In this document: piece after piece, positions 1 to 8,274 of the stretch
Position numbering within the stretch: the first letter of the stretch is position 1
How the letters are laid out: each line of letters begins with the position of its first letter
DNA from: Schauerella fraxinea
GTDB taxonomy: Bacteria; Pseudomonadota; Gammaproteobacteria; Burkholderiales; Burkholderiaceae_B
DNA length: 64,000 nucleotides
Assembly: GCA_030849945.1 (NCBI GenBank)
Contig: JAVDKK010000001.1
Location: forward strand, 682,001-746,000
Reading direction: 5' to 3'
Program-made: the position numbers and the translations under genes
Notes under the pieces: generated by a model
Told to the model about the DNA's origin: nothing
Seen by the model: only the letters and a program-made list of their open reading frames with translations
Database searches by the model: none

Positions 1-1
1 G

Positions 2-1087
2 CTGCGACGTATCCTCGATCGCTGCCTCGCCATCGGCACCGCAGACGGCATGCGCCTGGCGGAACCGGGCGAATTCACGCAACGTGCGTTCTTGAACGAA
101 CGCATCGATCTGGCGCAGGCCGAAGGTGTGGCCGATCTGATCGAAGCGTCGTCAGAGGCTGCCGCACGCGGCGCCATGCGATCGTTGTCGGGGGTGTTCT
201 CGGATCGCGTGAACGGCCTGGCCGACCGCATCGTGCACTTGCGCATGCTCGTCGAAGCCACCCTGGATTTTCCCGAAGAAGAAATCGAGTTTCTCGAAAA
301 GTACCAAGCACGGCCGTTGCTCGACACGCTTGCGTCAGACTTGAACGCCATGATCGCGCAGGCACGTCAGGGCGTCATCCTGCGTGAGGGCTTGCATGTT
401 GTGCTGGCCGGGCAGCCCAACGTGGGCAAGTCGAGTTTGCTCAATGCGCTGGCCGGTGAAGACATTGCCATCGTCACGCCGATTGCCGGCACAACGCGCG
501 ACAAAGTCGTGCAAGCCATCCACCTCGATGGTGTGCCGCTTCATATCGTCGATACCGCGGGCTTGCGCGACACGGACGACACCGTGGAAAGCATCGGCAT
601 CGAACGCACGTGGCGCGAAATCGAACGCGCCGACGTGATCGTGCATTTGCAGGACGCGCGACAGCCCGAAGATGCGCTGGACACGGCCATCGCCGCGCGT
701 TTGCCGACCGGCACACCCATGCTGGAAGTGTTCAACAAAATCGATCTACTGCCTGCGACGTTCGACGCACGCGATAATCGGATCGGTGTATCCGCGCAGC
801 GCGGCGATGGGCTGGACGCATTGAAAGCCAGGCTTCTGGCGATTGCCGGATGGAACCCCGGTGCCGAGTCGCCGTGGCTGGCACGCGAGCGGCACCTGGT
901 GGCATTGCAGGAGGCTGCGGATCACCTCGAGTTGGCACGCGCGCATGCCGAGCATGACGACCGCGTGCTCGATCTCTTTGCCGAGGAATTGCGGTTGGCC
1001 CATTTGAGCCTCACGCGCATCACGGGTCAGTTCACCAGCGACGATCTGCTGGGCGAGATTTTCTCGAACTTTTGTATTGGGAAGTGA
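2..1087 (+). CDS. mnmE: tRNA modification GTPase MnmE (5' end missing)
   Basis: MnmE with MnmG installs the carboxymethylaminomethyl group on wobble uridine 34 of certain tRNAs. The reading frame is open from base 2, so the gene enters from upstream; the visible part begins near the end of the N-terminal tetrahydrofolate-binding domain ([11 protein letters not shown]). The G domain follows: P-loop GQPNVGKSS, switch TTRD, DTAG and NKID. The protein ends in the family-diagnostic FCIGK, whose cysteine is catalytic. The stop codon abuts the stop of the convergent aldo/keto reductase with no spacer. MnmE normally closes the rpmH-rnpA-yidC-mnmE operon beside the replication origin, which fits the DnaA boxes downstream. 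Identification is firm; only the 5' end is missing. Confidence 0.97.
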   Translation: MRRILDRCLAIGTADGMRLAEPGEFTQRAFLNERIDLAQAEGVADLIEASSEAAARGAMRSLSGVFSDRVNGLADRIVHLRMLVEATLDFPEEEIEFLEKYQARPLLDTLASDLNAMIAQARQGVILREGLHVVLAGQPNVGKSSLLNALAGEDIAIVTPIAGTTRDKVVQAIHLDGVPLHIVDTAGLRDTDDTVESIGIERTWREIERADVIVHLQDARQPEDALDTAIAARLPTGTPMLEVFNKIDLLPATFDARDNRIGVSAQRGDGLDALKARLLAIAGWNPGAESPWLARERHLVALQEAADHLELARAHAEHDDRVLDLFAEELRLAHLSLTRITGQFTSDDLLGEIFSNFCIGK

Positions 1088-2071
1088 TCAATAAAATCCC
1101 GACACCGCGTGCGGCACATAGGGCGCTTCGAGCGTGGCGATATCTTCATCGCTGAGGGTCAAGCTCAGCGCCGCCACGGCGTCATCCAGATGTGACGTTT
1201 TGGATGCACCGATGATCGGTGCGGTCACACCCTTCACTTGTTTCACCCAAGCCAACGCGACCTGCGCACGCGGCACGCCGCGCGCCGCAGCAACTTGGGC
1301 CACGGCCTCCACCACCCGCCGATCGCTCTCGGCGGTGTGCGCGAGATACAAGCCTTTGCCGACCTCATCCGTTTCCATTCGATCGGTGGTCACGTCCCAA
1401 TCGCGCGTCAACCGGCCGCGCGCCAGCGGGCTCCATGGCAGCACGCCGATGCCCTGGTCGCGGCATAGCGGCATCATCTCGCGCTCCTCTTCGCGGTTGA
1501 GCAGATTGAGATGATTTTGCATGGTGCTGAAGCGCGTCCAGCCATGTTGCTCGGAGGTGTACAAGGCTTTCGAAAATTGCCACGCATACATCGACGACGC
1601 GCCGATATAACGCGCCTTGCCTGCCTTGACCACGTCGTGCAACGCTTCAAGCGTTTCTTCGATCGGCGTCTTGTAATCCCAACGATGGATTTGATAGAGA
1701 TCGACGTAATCGGTACCGAGTCGGCGCAAGCTGTTGTCGATCTCGGTGAAGATGGCTTTGCGCGACAGACCGCCGATGTTCGGCGCCTTGCGCGAAGGGA
1801 AATACACCTTGGTCGCGATCACCACTTCATCGCGCTTGGCAAAGTCGCGCAACGCGCGTCCCGTGATTTCTTCCGACGTGCCGTCGGAATAACTGTTCGA
1901 CGTATCGAAGAAGTTGAAGCCCAACTCGATCGCGTGCTTGATCAACGGACGGCTCTTTTCCTCATCGAACGTCCATGCGTGCGCGCCGCGATCGGGGATG
2001 CCATATGTCATGCAACCCAACGTGAGTTCGGAGACTTTCAAACCGGTATTACCCAACGACACGTATTTCAT
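1088..2071 (-). CDS. aldo/keto reductase (YajO-like)
   Basis: NAD(P)H-dependent carbonyl reductase of the AKR superfamily, probably a cytoplasmic (beta/alpha)8 barrel of 327 residues. The catalytic tetrad is visible as Asp56 (FFDTSNSYS), Tyr61, Lys88 (IATKVYF) and His129 (YQIHRWD). I chose the ATG at 2071, giving MKYVSLGNTG, because the family starts this way and AAGGA lies just upstream; a longer frame to 2122 adds 17 residues unlike the family. The closest family resemblance is to E. coli YajO and related reductases; the natural substrate cannot be read from sequence. It is convergent with mnmE, and its stop touches the mnmE stop. Confidence 0.88.
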   Translation of the reverse strand: MKYVSLGNTGLKVSELTLGCMTYGIPDRGAHAWTFDEEKSRPLIKHAIELGFNFFDTSNSYSDGTSEEITGRALRDFAKRDEVVIATKVYFPSRKAPNIGGLSRKAIFTEIDNSLRRLGTDYVDLYQIHRWDYKTPIEETLEALHDVVKAGKARYIGASSMYAWQFSKALYTSEQHGWTRFSTMQNHLNLLNREEEREMMPLCRDQGIGVLPWSPLARGRLTRDWDVTTDRMETDEVGKGLYLAHTAESDRRVVEAVAQVAAARGVPRAQVALAWVKQVKGVTAPIIGASKTSHLDDAVAALSLTLSDEDIATLEAPYVPHAVSGFY

Positions 2072-2286
2072 CAACAGTCCTTTGCTTGAATCAGTGGAAA
2101 GGCAGGCGGTGTGGTGCTTCAAGTCGGTGCGACAGGAGCGCGTCAGATAAGCACTTCAGGCGCACCAGTTCATTCTATGCCGCGCGCTGGCGAGTAAGAA
2201 AACACCGGTACATGCGCCATAGGCTGCAGTAACGGCCAAAGCAATTTGCCCAACGGTGGCGTTCACCGCAATGCGCACGTTATTGC

Positions 2287-2778
2287 TCAGCTTTGCGCAG
2301 CATTGATCAACAACGCCGTACCGTAGAGCCCGATGGCAAACACGGTATGACCCACAATATTGAGCACCCGCGCCCGCGTGGGGTTGGGTGTTTTGGATGC
2401 CGCGACTCCCGCCCCCATGCCCGGCTGCAAGATAAACCAGCCGGCGCCAACGGTAACCAGGCCCACGATCCACGCCGGGATAAAGCGCGGCGCATGCACC
2501 CACTCAACACCCCAGATCAGCAGCAAGGCTGCCGCGAACACGATGCCGACCACATAGTGCATCGTCCAGCCGATCGCCAGCTCACGATTCACCGGTGCCG
2601 ATTGGCCGATGCCATGGTGAAAGAACGTGCCGCGCGGCAAATGCGCAAACCATCGCCCCACCATGCCCCAATTCGGGGGCGGATAGCCAAGCACGGCCTT
2701 CAGCAACTGCGCCCAGAGATCCAGGAGGGCGGTCGCCCCGATGCCCAGCACGACTGCGTACGCAAACCCTTCGAGCAT
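2287..2778 (-). CDS. small integral membrane protein, possibly DUF2938 family
   Basis: A 163-residue hydrophobic protein with about four membrane-spanning stretches: an N-terminal helix around residues 5-25, then WTMHYVVGIVFAAALLLIWG, a helix ending GAGWFILQPGMG, and a C-terminal helix. The pattern and the GMGAG..ASKTPNP loop recall the DUF2938 group of uncharacterised membrane proteins, but that assignment is from memory. I used the ATG at 2778; the longer frame begins with TTG at 2814 inside the T-rich tail of the ilvE terminator and is unlikely. Function unknown. It lies 34 bases beyond the ilvE terminator stem and may depend on its own promoter or on read-through. Confidence 0.62.
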   Translation of the reverse strand: MLEGFAYAVVLGIGATALLDLWAQLLKAVLGYPPPNWGMVGRWFAHLPRGTFFHHGIGQSAPVNRELAIGWTMHYVVGIVFAAALLLIWGVEWVHAPRFIPAWIVGLVTVGAGWFILQPGMGAGVAASKTPNPTRARVLNIVGHTVFAIGLYGTALLINAAQS

Positions 2779-2808
2779 GATGATCCAATCCCGGTGTGAA
2801 GCGATATA

Positions 2809-2857
2809 AGTCAAAAAACAAAACGCGCGCGAACCGCAGAACGGTTGGCGCGCGCGT
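2809..2857 (-). terminator. rho-independent terminator of ilvE
   Basis: On the minus strand a GC-rich hairpin (arms about 2824-2835 and 2843-2854, alternating CG followed by an AACC/GGTT segment) is followed by a T-rich tract broken by single G and C bases (2823 down to 2809). It begins 60 bases past the stop of the branched-chain aminotransferase gene and precedes the small membrane-protein gene. Confidence 0.75.
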
Positions 2858-2916
2858 CGGCACGTAAGGCATCAGCCCACACCTTAGGCATCGGCCCTCA
2901 CGTCAGGCATTAGCCC

Positions 2917-4014
2917 TTATGCGAGTTGCGTCATCCAGCCGTGACGATCGGCCTGGCGGCCATACTGGATATCCGTCAGATCGCGGCGCAAGGCCATCGT
3001 CAATTCGCCGGCAGGCGCCGATTCATCACCCACGGCGAAATCCTTGCCCTTGAGCATCGTGATCGGTGTGACGACCGCTGCCGTACCGCAGGCAAACACT
3101 TCGCTGATCTCGCCCGAGGTCACGCCGTCGCGCCACTCGTCGATGCTGATCGCGCGTTCTTCCACAGCATGGCCGCGATCGCGCGCCAACTGAATGATGC
3201 TGTCGCGGGTGACGCCTTCAAGAATGCTGCCCGACAAGGCCGGGGTCAACACGGTACCGTCGCGCTTGACCATGAACACATTCATGCCGCCCAACTCTTC
3301 CAGATACTTGCCTTCGCTGGGATCCAGGAACAACACCTGGGCGCAACCGTGTTCGTAGGCTTCTTGCTGCGGCAACAACGACGCCGCGTAATTACCGCCG
3401 CATTTGGCCGCTCCCGTGCCGCCTTTGGCAGCGCGTGCATAGTCTGTGGATAACCAGATCGACACCGGCGCCACGCCTTTGGCGAAGTAAGGACCTGCCG
3501 GGCTGGCGATCACGTAGTAGGCCGCTTTCTGGGCCGAACGCACACCCAGAAAGCTTTCGTTGGCAATCATGAACGGACGCAGATACAGGCTGGTCTCGCC
3601 GCCCGTGGGCACCCAATCGGCATCCGCGCGCACCAGCTGGCGCAGCGACTCGACGAAGATATCGGCCGGCAGTTCAGGCAGCGCCAGACGACGCGCCGAA
3701 CGCTGCATACGTGCGGCGTTGGCTTCCGGACGGAACGTCCAGATCGAACCATCGGCGTGACGGAATGCCTTCAGGCCTTCAAAAATTTCCTGCGCGTAAT
3801 GCAGCACCGAGGCGGCCGGATCGAGCAGCAAGGGGCCATAAGGCGTGACTTCGGCGTTGTGCCAGCCTTCGGCCACCGTCCAGTCGATCGAAATCATGTG
3901 ATCGGTGAAGTGCTTGCCAAAACCGGGGTCGGCGAGGATGGCTTCGCGCTCGGCGAGCACGCGCGCTTTGGAGGAGGGGGTAGAACGAAATTCGAGAGAG
4001 CAGGCGGAAGTCAT
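2917..4014 (-). CDS. ilvE: branched-chain amino acid aminotransferase
   Basis: PLP fold-type IV transaminase that interconverts leucine, isoleucine and valine with their 2-oxo acids, the last step of branched-chain amino acid synthesis. At 365 residues it matches the longer BCAT subgroup rather than the roughly 310-residue E. coli type. The PLP lysine is K204 in GTGAAKCGGNYA; the hallmark segments HYAQEIFEGLKAF, NGSIW-like ADGSIWTFRP and EELGGMNVF-type LEELGGMNVF are present. I set the start at the ATG at 4014 (MTSACSLEF); the open frame continues to 4089 without family similarity. No clear Shine-Dalgarno precedes it. A perfect DnaA box lies inside the gene at 3445-3453. It is followed by a strong terminator, so it is probably monocistronic. 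Confidence 0.94.
   Translation of the reverse strand: MTSACSLEFRSTPSSKARVLAEREAILADPGFGKHFTDHMISIDWTVAEGWHNAEVTPYGPLLLDPAASVLHYAQEIFEGLKAFRHADGSIWTFRPEANAARMQRSARRLALPELPADIFVESLRQLVRADADWVPTGGETSLYLRPFMIANESFLGVRSAQKAAYYVIASPAGPYFAKGVAPVSIWLSTDYARAAKGGTGAAKCGGNYAASLLPQQEAYEHGCAQVLFLDPSEGKYLEELGGMNVFMVKRDGTVLTPALSGSILEGVTRDSIIQLARDRGHAVEERAISIDEWRDGVTSGEISEVFACGTAAVVTPITMLKGKDFAVGDESAPAGELTMALRRDLTDIQYGRQADRHGWMTQLA
3445..3453 (-). other. perfect DnaA box inside ilvE
   Basis: TTATCCACA on the minus strand, an exact match to the bacterial DnaA 9-mer. It lies in the coding sequence and is the leftmost of the perfect boxes found in the window. Confidence 0.6.
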
Positions 4015-4199
4015 TGGTGTGTGCGACAGAGACTGGCCGTAAGCGGGCAAAGTCTCAGCACGCCTTCCGACCGTTAAACGGCAACCCACTGTCGCGACGA
4101 TCGTGCAGTGTGGCCGATGGACTGGTAGAAGCGATCCGTCTCCAGACAGGCAAACGGATCATAGGAAATAGATTCTATCAACACCGACACCCGCGCGGA

Positions 4200-5189
4200 C
4201 TATTGAGTGGCAATACTTTTCAGCAACGGCTGCCACTTATCGCTTTCCGACTTCAACCAGGTTTGCAGACCAGCCGGAGTTTGCTTATCCACAGGGACGA
4301 TTTCGACCCCCAATTTATCCATGCGCGCGATCACTTCGGGATCCTTCAATGCCGCCTGCAACGCACGCGTAATGCGCGCCGTCACTTCTTTCGGCGTGCC
4401 CTTGGGCGCATATACGCCGTGCCACACCTTCATATCGAAGCCCTTCAAACCGCCTTCCTGCAATGTGGGCGCGTCAGGCAGCGACTTGATGCGAGCAGGC
4501 GTGGTCACGCCATAAAGCTTGACGCTTTTGGCCGCGATATGGGGCAGGGTCGTGGTGGTCTGGTCGCACAGCAAATCGACCTGACTGCCCAACAACGCAT
4601 TCAATGCCGGCGCGGTGCCTTGATATGGAATGGCAATCAGCTTGCTTTTGGTCGCCTGCTCAAACAGCGCGCCGCACAGTTGTGACACCGCCCCCGGACC
4701 GGCATTGGCCAGGTTCACCTTCTCACCGTTTTTGGTCACGTACGCCACGAGCTCGGCTGTCGTGTTGGGCGGAAAGTTCTTCGATCCCAGCAACGTCATC
4801 GGCACATCGGCCACTTGCCCGATGTATTCGAAATCGTTGAGCGGCTTGTAGGCGAGATCCGGATACAGCGCCGGTGCCGTCGCCATACCGTTGTGATGAA
4901 TCAAGAGCGTATAGCCATCCGGTGCGGCTTTCGCAACCGAGCCCGCGGCAATCGTTCCGCCCGCCCCCAATCGGTTTTCCACAACGATCGTCTGGCCCAG
5001 ATCCTTGCTCATGGATGCGCCCAGTGAGCGGGCCACGATGTCGGTCGGCCCGCCGGCGGCAAACGGCACAACCAGCGTGATGGGACGCGTGGGAAATTCG
5101 GCTGCGAACGCATTCAAACTGGTGCCGAAAGCGACTGCTGCAACCGCACCTGTGGATAACATTTTTGCGATGAAAGGCGTGCGGGTCAT
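4200..5189 (-). CDS. Bug/TctC-type periplasmic solute-binding protein (orphan)
   Basis: Periplasmic receptor of the tripartite tricarboxylate transporter family, 329 residues. An N-terminal signal peptide ends in NAFA before AEFPTRP. The mature start matches the Bug pattern (FPTRPITLVVPFAAGGPTDIVAR), and the conserved second block VENRLGAGGTIAAGSVAKA follows. The ATG at 5189 has a good AGGAGA ribosome site 8 bases upstream, so I preferred it over the longer frame to 5225. There are no tctA/tctB genes beside it, as for the many orphan Bug receptors of Bordetella relatives, which are thought to share membrane components encoded elsewhere. Ligand unknown. Two perfect DnaA boxes (4285 and 5151) lie inside it. 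Confidence 0.9.
   Translation of the reverse strand: MTRTPFIAKMLSTGAVAAVAFGTSLNAFAAEFPTRPITLVVPFAAGGPTDIVARSLGASMSKDLGQTIVVENRLGAGGTIAAGSVAKAAPDGYTLLIHHNGMATAPALYPDLAYKPLNDFEYIGQVADVPMTLLGSKNFPPNTTAELVAYVTKNGEKVNLANAGPGAVSQLCGALFEQATKSKLIAIPYQGTAPALNALLGSQVDLLCDQTTTTLPHIAAKSVKLYGVTTPARIKSLPDAPTLQEGGLKGFDMKVWHGVYAPKGTPKEVTARITRALQAALKDPEVIARMDKLGVEIVPVDKQTPAGLQTWLKSESDKWQPLLKSIATQ
4285..4293 (+). other. perfect DnaA box inside the Bug gene
   Basis: TTATCCACA, exact match, within the 3' part of the orphan Bug receptor gene. Confidence 0.6.
5151..5159 (-). other. perfect DnaA box in the signal-peptide region
   Basis: TGTGGATAA as read on the plus strand, inside the signal-peptide-coding part of the orphan Bug gene. 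Confidence 0.6.
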
Positions 5190-5545
5190 GGGTTGTCTCC
5201 TGGCGTCTGTGCGCCGAGTTGTCAAAGTCGATCTGTCATATCAATCGCCTTTGTACACAGGTTGCGGCGCGCGGGTGTTTCAAATGCGCAAAGGCCGTAT
5301 TTGGCGCAATGCCGTCGCAACGCGTGCTCAGAGGGCGCAACACCATTTATCCCCAGATGTGTACGGGAAAGTCCTTATCCACAGGTGGGGGGGAGACAAA
5401 AAAAAAGCTGCCCGAAGGCAGCGTTCATGGGGAGTTGAATCTCGCCATTCGGATCGGGCTAGATTCTTGAGCAGTCAAACGAAGAGCGTTTGGCGCCGCA
5501 TCGAAGATACGGCGCCAAGGTGCCCTTCACGGACACCTGACCCGC
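5190..5545. other. intergenic region with two DnaA-type boxes
   Basis: A 356-base gap between the orphan Bug gene and the PQQ dehydrogenase gene. It holds the Bug ribosome site, a perfect DnaA box at 5375-5383, a near-match TTATCCCCA at 5347-5355, the terminator of the dehydrogenase gene (5398-5422) and a GC-rich hairpin (arms 5490-5498 and 5510-5518) right after its stop. No gene is seen in it. Confidence 0.6.
5398..5422 (-). terminator. rho-independent terminator of the PQQ dehydrogenase gene
   Basis: Minus-strand hairpin GCTGCC-TTCG-GGCAGC (5422 down to 5407) followed by nine T residues (5406-5398). It lies about 125 bases past the dehydrogenase stop codon and just upstream of the orphan Bug gene. 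Confidence 0.85.
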
Positions 5546-8002
5546 TTACTTCGTCACGCCATCGGGCAGGGCATAGGCCACGATGTAGTCACCACGATCG
5601 GGCGCCGTGCGCCCACCGCCGGCCGTCACCACCACATACTGCTTACCACTCTGCGGCGACACATACACCAGCGGAGTCGACTGGGCGCCTACCGGCAACG
5701 GCGACTTCCATACTTCACGCCCCGTTGCCACGTCCATGGCACGCAGGTAATAGTCGGCCGTACCGGTCATGAAGATCAAGCCCGACGCGGTGGCCACGGG
5801 GCCACCCAACGATGGCATACCGATCGGAATCGGCAGACCTGTCTTGATCCCAAGCGGGCCCAACTGTTCAACCGTACCCAGCGAACGCTGCCAGGCAATC
5901 TGGCGCGTTTTCAGGTCGATCGCGGTCATCGCGCCAAACGGCGGCTCGGTGCAAGGCACGCCCAACATCGACGTCACCATGCTGCGCACCGCGCCATAAG
6001 GCGTGTTGTCCATCGGCACGACGCCGGCCACGCTCGGCCCCGTCTTGCCCGATGCCGCCAGCGCACGGTTGACCTCGTCGCGAGGGATCAACTTGGCCTT
6101 CATCATGATCCGCATGTCGTTCACGATCATGTAGTCATGCTGCTTGTCGATCGAGAAGCCGCCCCAATTCATCGTGCCGAACGGCGACGGATGCGGGATA
6201 TACCACTCGGTGCTGGGCGGTGTGAAATCGCCGTCGTACTTCAACTCCTTGAAGGCAATACGGCAAGCCAGTTGATCGATCGGCGTAATGCCCCACATCG
6301 CTTTTTCGGTCAGCACGTCCTGACGAATTTGCGGCATGCCTACCGAGTAGGGCTGGGTCGGCGACAAGCGTTCACCAGGCAAGCCATCCTGCGGCACCGC
6401 TTTTTCGGCCACTTCCGCAATAGGCTTACCCGTGCGGCGATCGAGCATGAAGATTTCGCCACGCTTGGTGGTTTGAATCAACGCCGGTACGCGCTCGCCG
6501 TTCTCACCCGGCACGTCGTACAACACCGGTTTGGAAGGCAGGTCGTAATCCCACACGTCGTGATGTGTGGTTTGGAATACCCAGCGCTCGGCACCCGTTC
6601 GCGCGTCCAAGGCAACGATGGCCGCACCCACACGGTCCGTCGCAGGGGTGCGATGTGCGCCATACATATCCGGCGTGCCGTTACCCATTGGCAAGTAAAC
6701 CAGTCCCAGATTGGCGTCGTACGTTGGCACCGCCCACATATTCGGCGTGCCACGCGTGTAATGTTCATCTTGCGCAGGTGCCGTAGTCACACCCGGTCGG
6801 CCGATATCCCACGCCCACGACAACTCACCCGTGACCGCATCGAAGGCGCGCACCACACCCGACGGTTCGTCAGTGGACTGGTTATCCATCACCCAGCCGC
6901 CCACGATCAATCGATCGCCTGCGATCAGCGGTCCGGACGTGGGGTTATAAAACCCCGGCACCACTTTGCCCATGCCCGTCGCCAGATACACCTCGCCATT
7001 CTGGCCGAAGCCCGCGCAAGGCTTGCCCGTTTGCGCATCCAGCGCGATCAAGCGCATATCGCCAGTGGTGAGATAAATGCGACGACGGCAAGCGCCATCG
7101 CCGCCCGCCACTGCGGTGGCGGTTGCAGGAGCAGGGGTATTGTCCGAACTTACCGGCGCGGCCGACGTGAGGCTGGCTGCAGGCAACTCGTAATACGCTA
7201 CCGAACGGCAACGTTGCCACGTCGGCGTAAAGCCGGCATTAACCTGCGGATCGAACTTCCAAAGCTGCTTGCCGGTATCGGCATCCAACGCAAAGACCTG
7301 GTTGGACGGTGTGCACGGATAAAGCACGTTGCCGATCTGCAGCGGCGTATTCTGATTCTCGGCGCCACCGTACGCAAAGTCTCCCGTGCGGAACGTCCAA
7401 GCCACCTGCAGCTTCGACACGTTATCGGGCGTGATGGCATCGAACGGGGCAAATTGCGTTCCGTCCGGTGTGCGGCCATAGCCCGTCCAATTGGCATTAT
7501 CGGTACCGGCCTTGTAGCCCGCCGCCACGGCAGGCGCCGCACCGGGCTTGACCAGCCAGATCGGTTGAAACGCGTACGCAAACGCGCCCACCAACGCCAC
7601 TGTCAACACACCGGCGATAGACCACGACGCCACTTTGACTGGGCGACGCCCACGCGCACCGCGCAAGGCTGGCGCAACCAGTGCCGCCAGCAACGCAATC
7701 ACCCCGATAAAACCCAACCGTGCGGCCAAAGGCCAGAAATGAAGTCCAGCCTCCCAGATCGCCCAAACCACCGTGATCACACTGGCCAAGGCATAAAGCC
7801 AGACGCCGCGGATATCGGCCCGCACCAGAAAAACCCCCGCGACCAGAATCAGCAGGCCAACCGGCATGTAGTAGAAAGACCCGCCAAGCTGCAGCAATTG
7901 CAGACCGCGATAACTCATATACGCGCCAAGCAATATGGCGACGATGCCCACAACGGCTGCGAATATTCGCGCGCCGCGTCCCGGGCTGGGATTCGAACTC
8001 AT
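5546..8002 (-). CDS. membrane-bound PQQ-dependent dehydrogenase (glucose/quinate/shikimate family)
   Basis: Quinoprotein that oxidises a sugar or cyclic polyol in the periplasm and passes electrons to ubiquinone. The 818-residue protein has the family architecture: about five N-terminal membrane helices (residues 11-150), then an eight-bladed PQQ propeller. Visible propeller motifs include LDADTGKQLWKFD, LDARTGAERWVFQTTHHDVWDYDLPSKP and WGGFSIDKQHDYMIVNDMR. The ATG at 8002 has GGAG 8-11 bases upstream. An Ala/Thr/Pro-rich stretch of about 30 residues (273-303) interrupts the propeller between the QRCRSV and CRRRIYL blocks, where relatives have only a short loop. Substrate (glucose versus quinate/shikimate) cannot be decided; no PQQ biosynthesis genes are nearby. 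Confidence 0.9.
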   Translation of the reverse strand: MSSNPSPGRGARIFAAVVGIVAILLGAYMSYRGLQLLQLGGSFYYMPVGLLILVAGVFLVRADIRGVWLYALASVITVVWAIWEAGLHFWPLAARLGFIGVIALLAALVAPALRGARGRRPVKVASWSIAGVLTVALVGAFAYAFQPIWLVKPGAAPAVAAGYKAGTDNANWTGYGRTPDGTQFAPFDAITPDNVSKLQVAWTFRTGDFAYGGAENQNTPLQIGNVLYPCTPSNQVFALDADTGKQLWKFDPQVNAGFTPTWQRCRSVAYYELPAASLTSAAPVSSDNTPAPATATAVAGGDGACRRRIYLTTGDMRLIALDAQTGKPCAGFGQNGEVYLATGMGKVVPGFYNPTSGPLIAGDRLIVGGWVMDNQSTDEPSGVVRAFDAVTGELSWAWDIGRPGVTTAPAQDEHYTRGTPNMWAVPTYDANLGLVYLPMGNGTPDMYGAHRTPATDRVGAAIVALDARTGAERWVFQTTHHDVWDYDLPSKPVLYDVPGENGERVPALIQTTKRGEIFMLDRRTGKPIAEVAEKAVPQDGLPGERLSPTQPYSVGMPQIRQDVLTEKAMWGITPIDQLACRIAFKELKYDGDFTPPSTEWYIPHPSPFGTMNWGGFSIDKQHDYMIVNDMRIMMKAKLIPRDEVNRALAASGKTGPSVAGVVPMDNTPYGAVRSMVTSMLGVPCTEPPFGAMTAIDLKTRQIAWQRSLGTVEQLGPLGIKTGLPIPIGMPSLGGPVATASGLIFMTGTADYYLRAMDVATGREVWKSPLPVGAQSTPLVYVSPQSGKQYVVVTAGGGRTAPDRGDYIVAYALPDGVTK

Positions 8003-8274
8003 TTCATTTCTCCAAAAGATCACGTAAACCGGCAAGAAAATCGCCACTCGAGGGCGTCCTCAAATTCTTACCTGAAACTTACGGAGCGAAGTCTACTCCT
8101 GGAGAATTAATCGCGTCTGAATATGCCTCTCGCTGAAATGGTGATCTACGTGCATATCTCAGGACTGTGCCGCAGCGACAAATGATTGCGGCAGATCGTG
8201 CGTGCGTTGGGCATTAGTTCTTTTGGCATCACTTATACAGATCGTGAATGCGATGAATATCAGTTCTTTTGACG
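8003..8274. other. intergenic region upstream of the PQQ dehydrogenase gene
   Basis: A 272-base spacer containing the dehydrogenase ribosome site. An imperfect direct repeat built on AGTTCTTTTG plus (G/A)C(A/G)TCA occurs at about 8215 and 8262, 45-50 bases apart, near the end of the neighbouring PLP-enzyme gene. No ORF is supported. Confidence 0.4.

Noticed and set aside
5490..5518. GC-rich hairpin right after the PQQ dehydrogenase stop as its terminator
   Set aside because: No T tract follows on the minus strand; the hairpin at 5407-5422 with nine T residues is the better terminator.
6137..8110. Plus-strand open frame of 657 codons opposite the PQQ dehydrogenase
   Set aside because: Arg/His-rich shadow of a clear coding gene, with no family resemblance.
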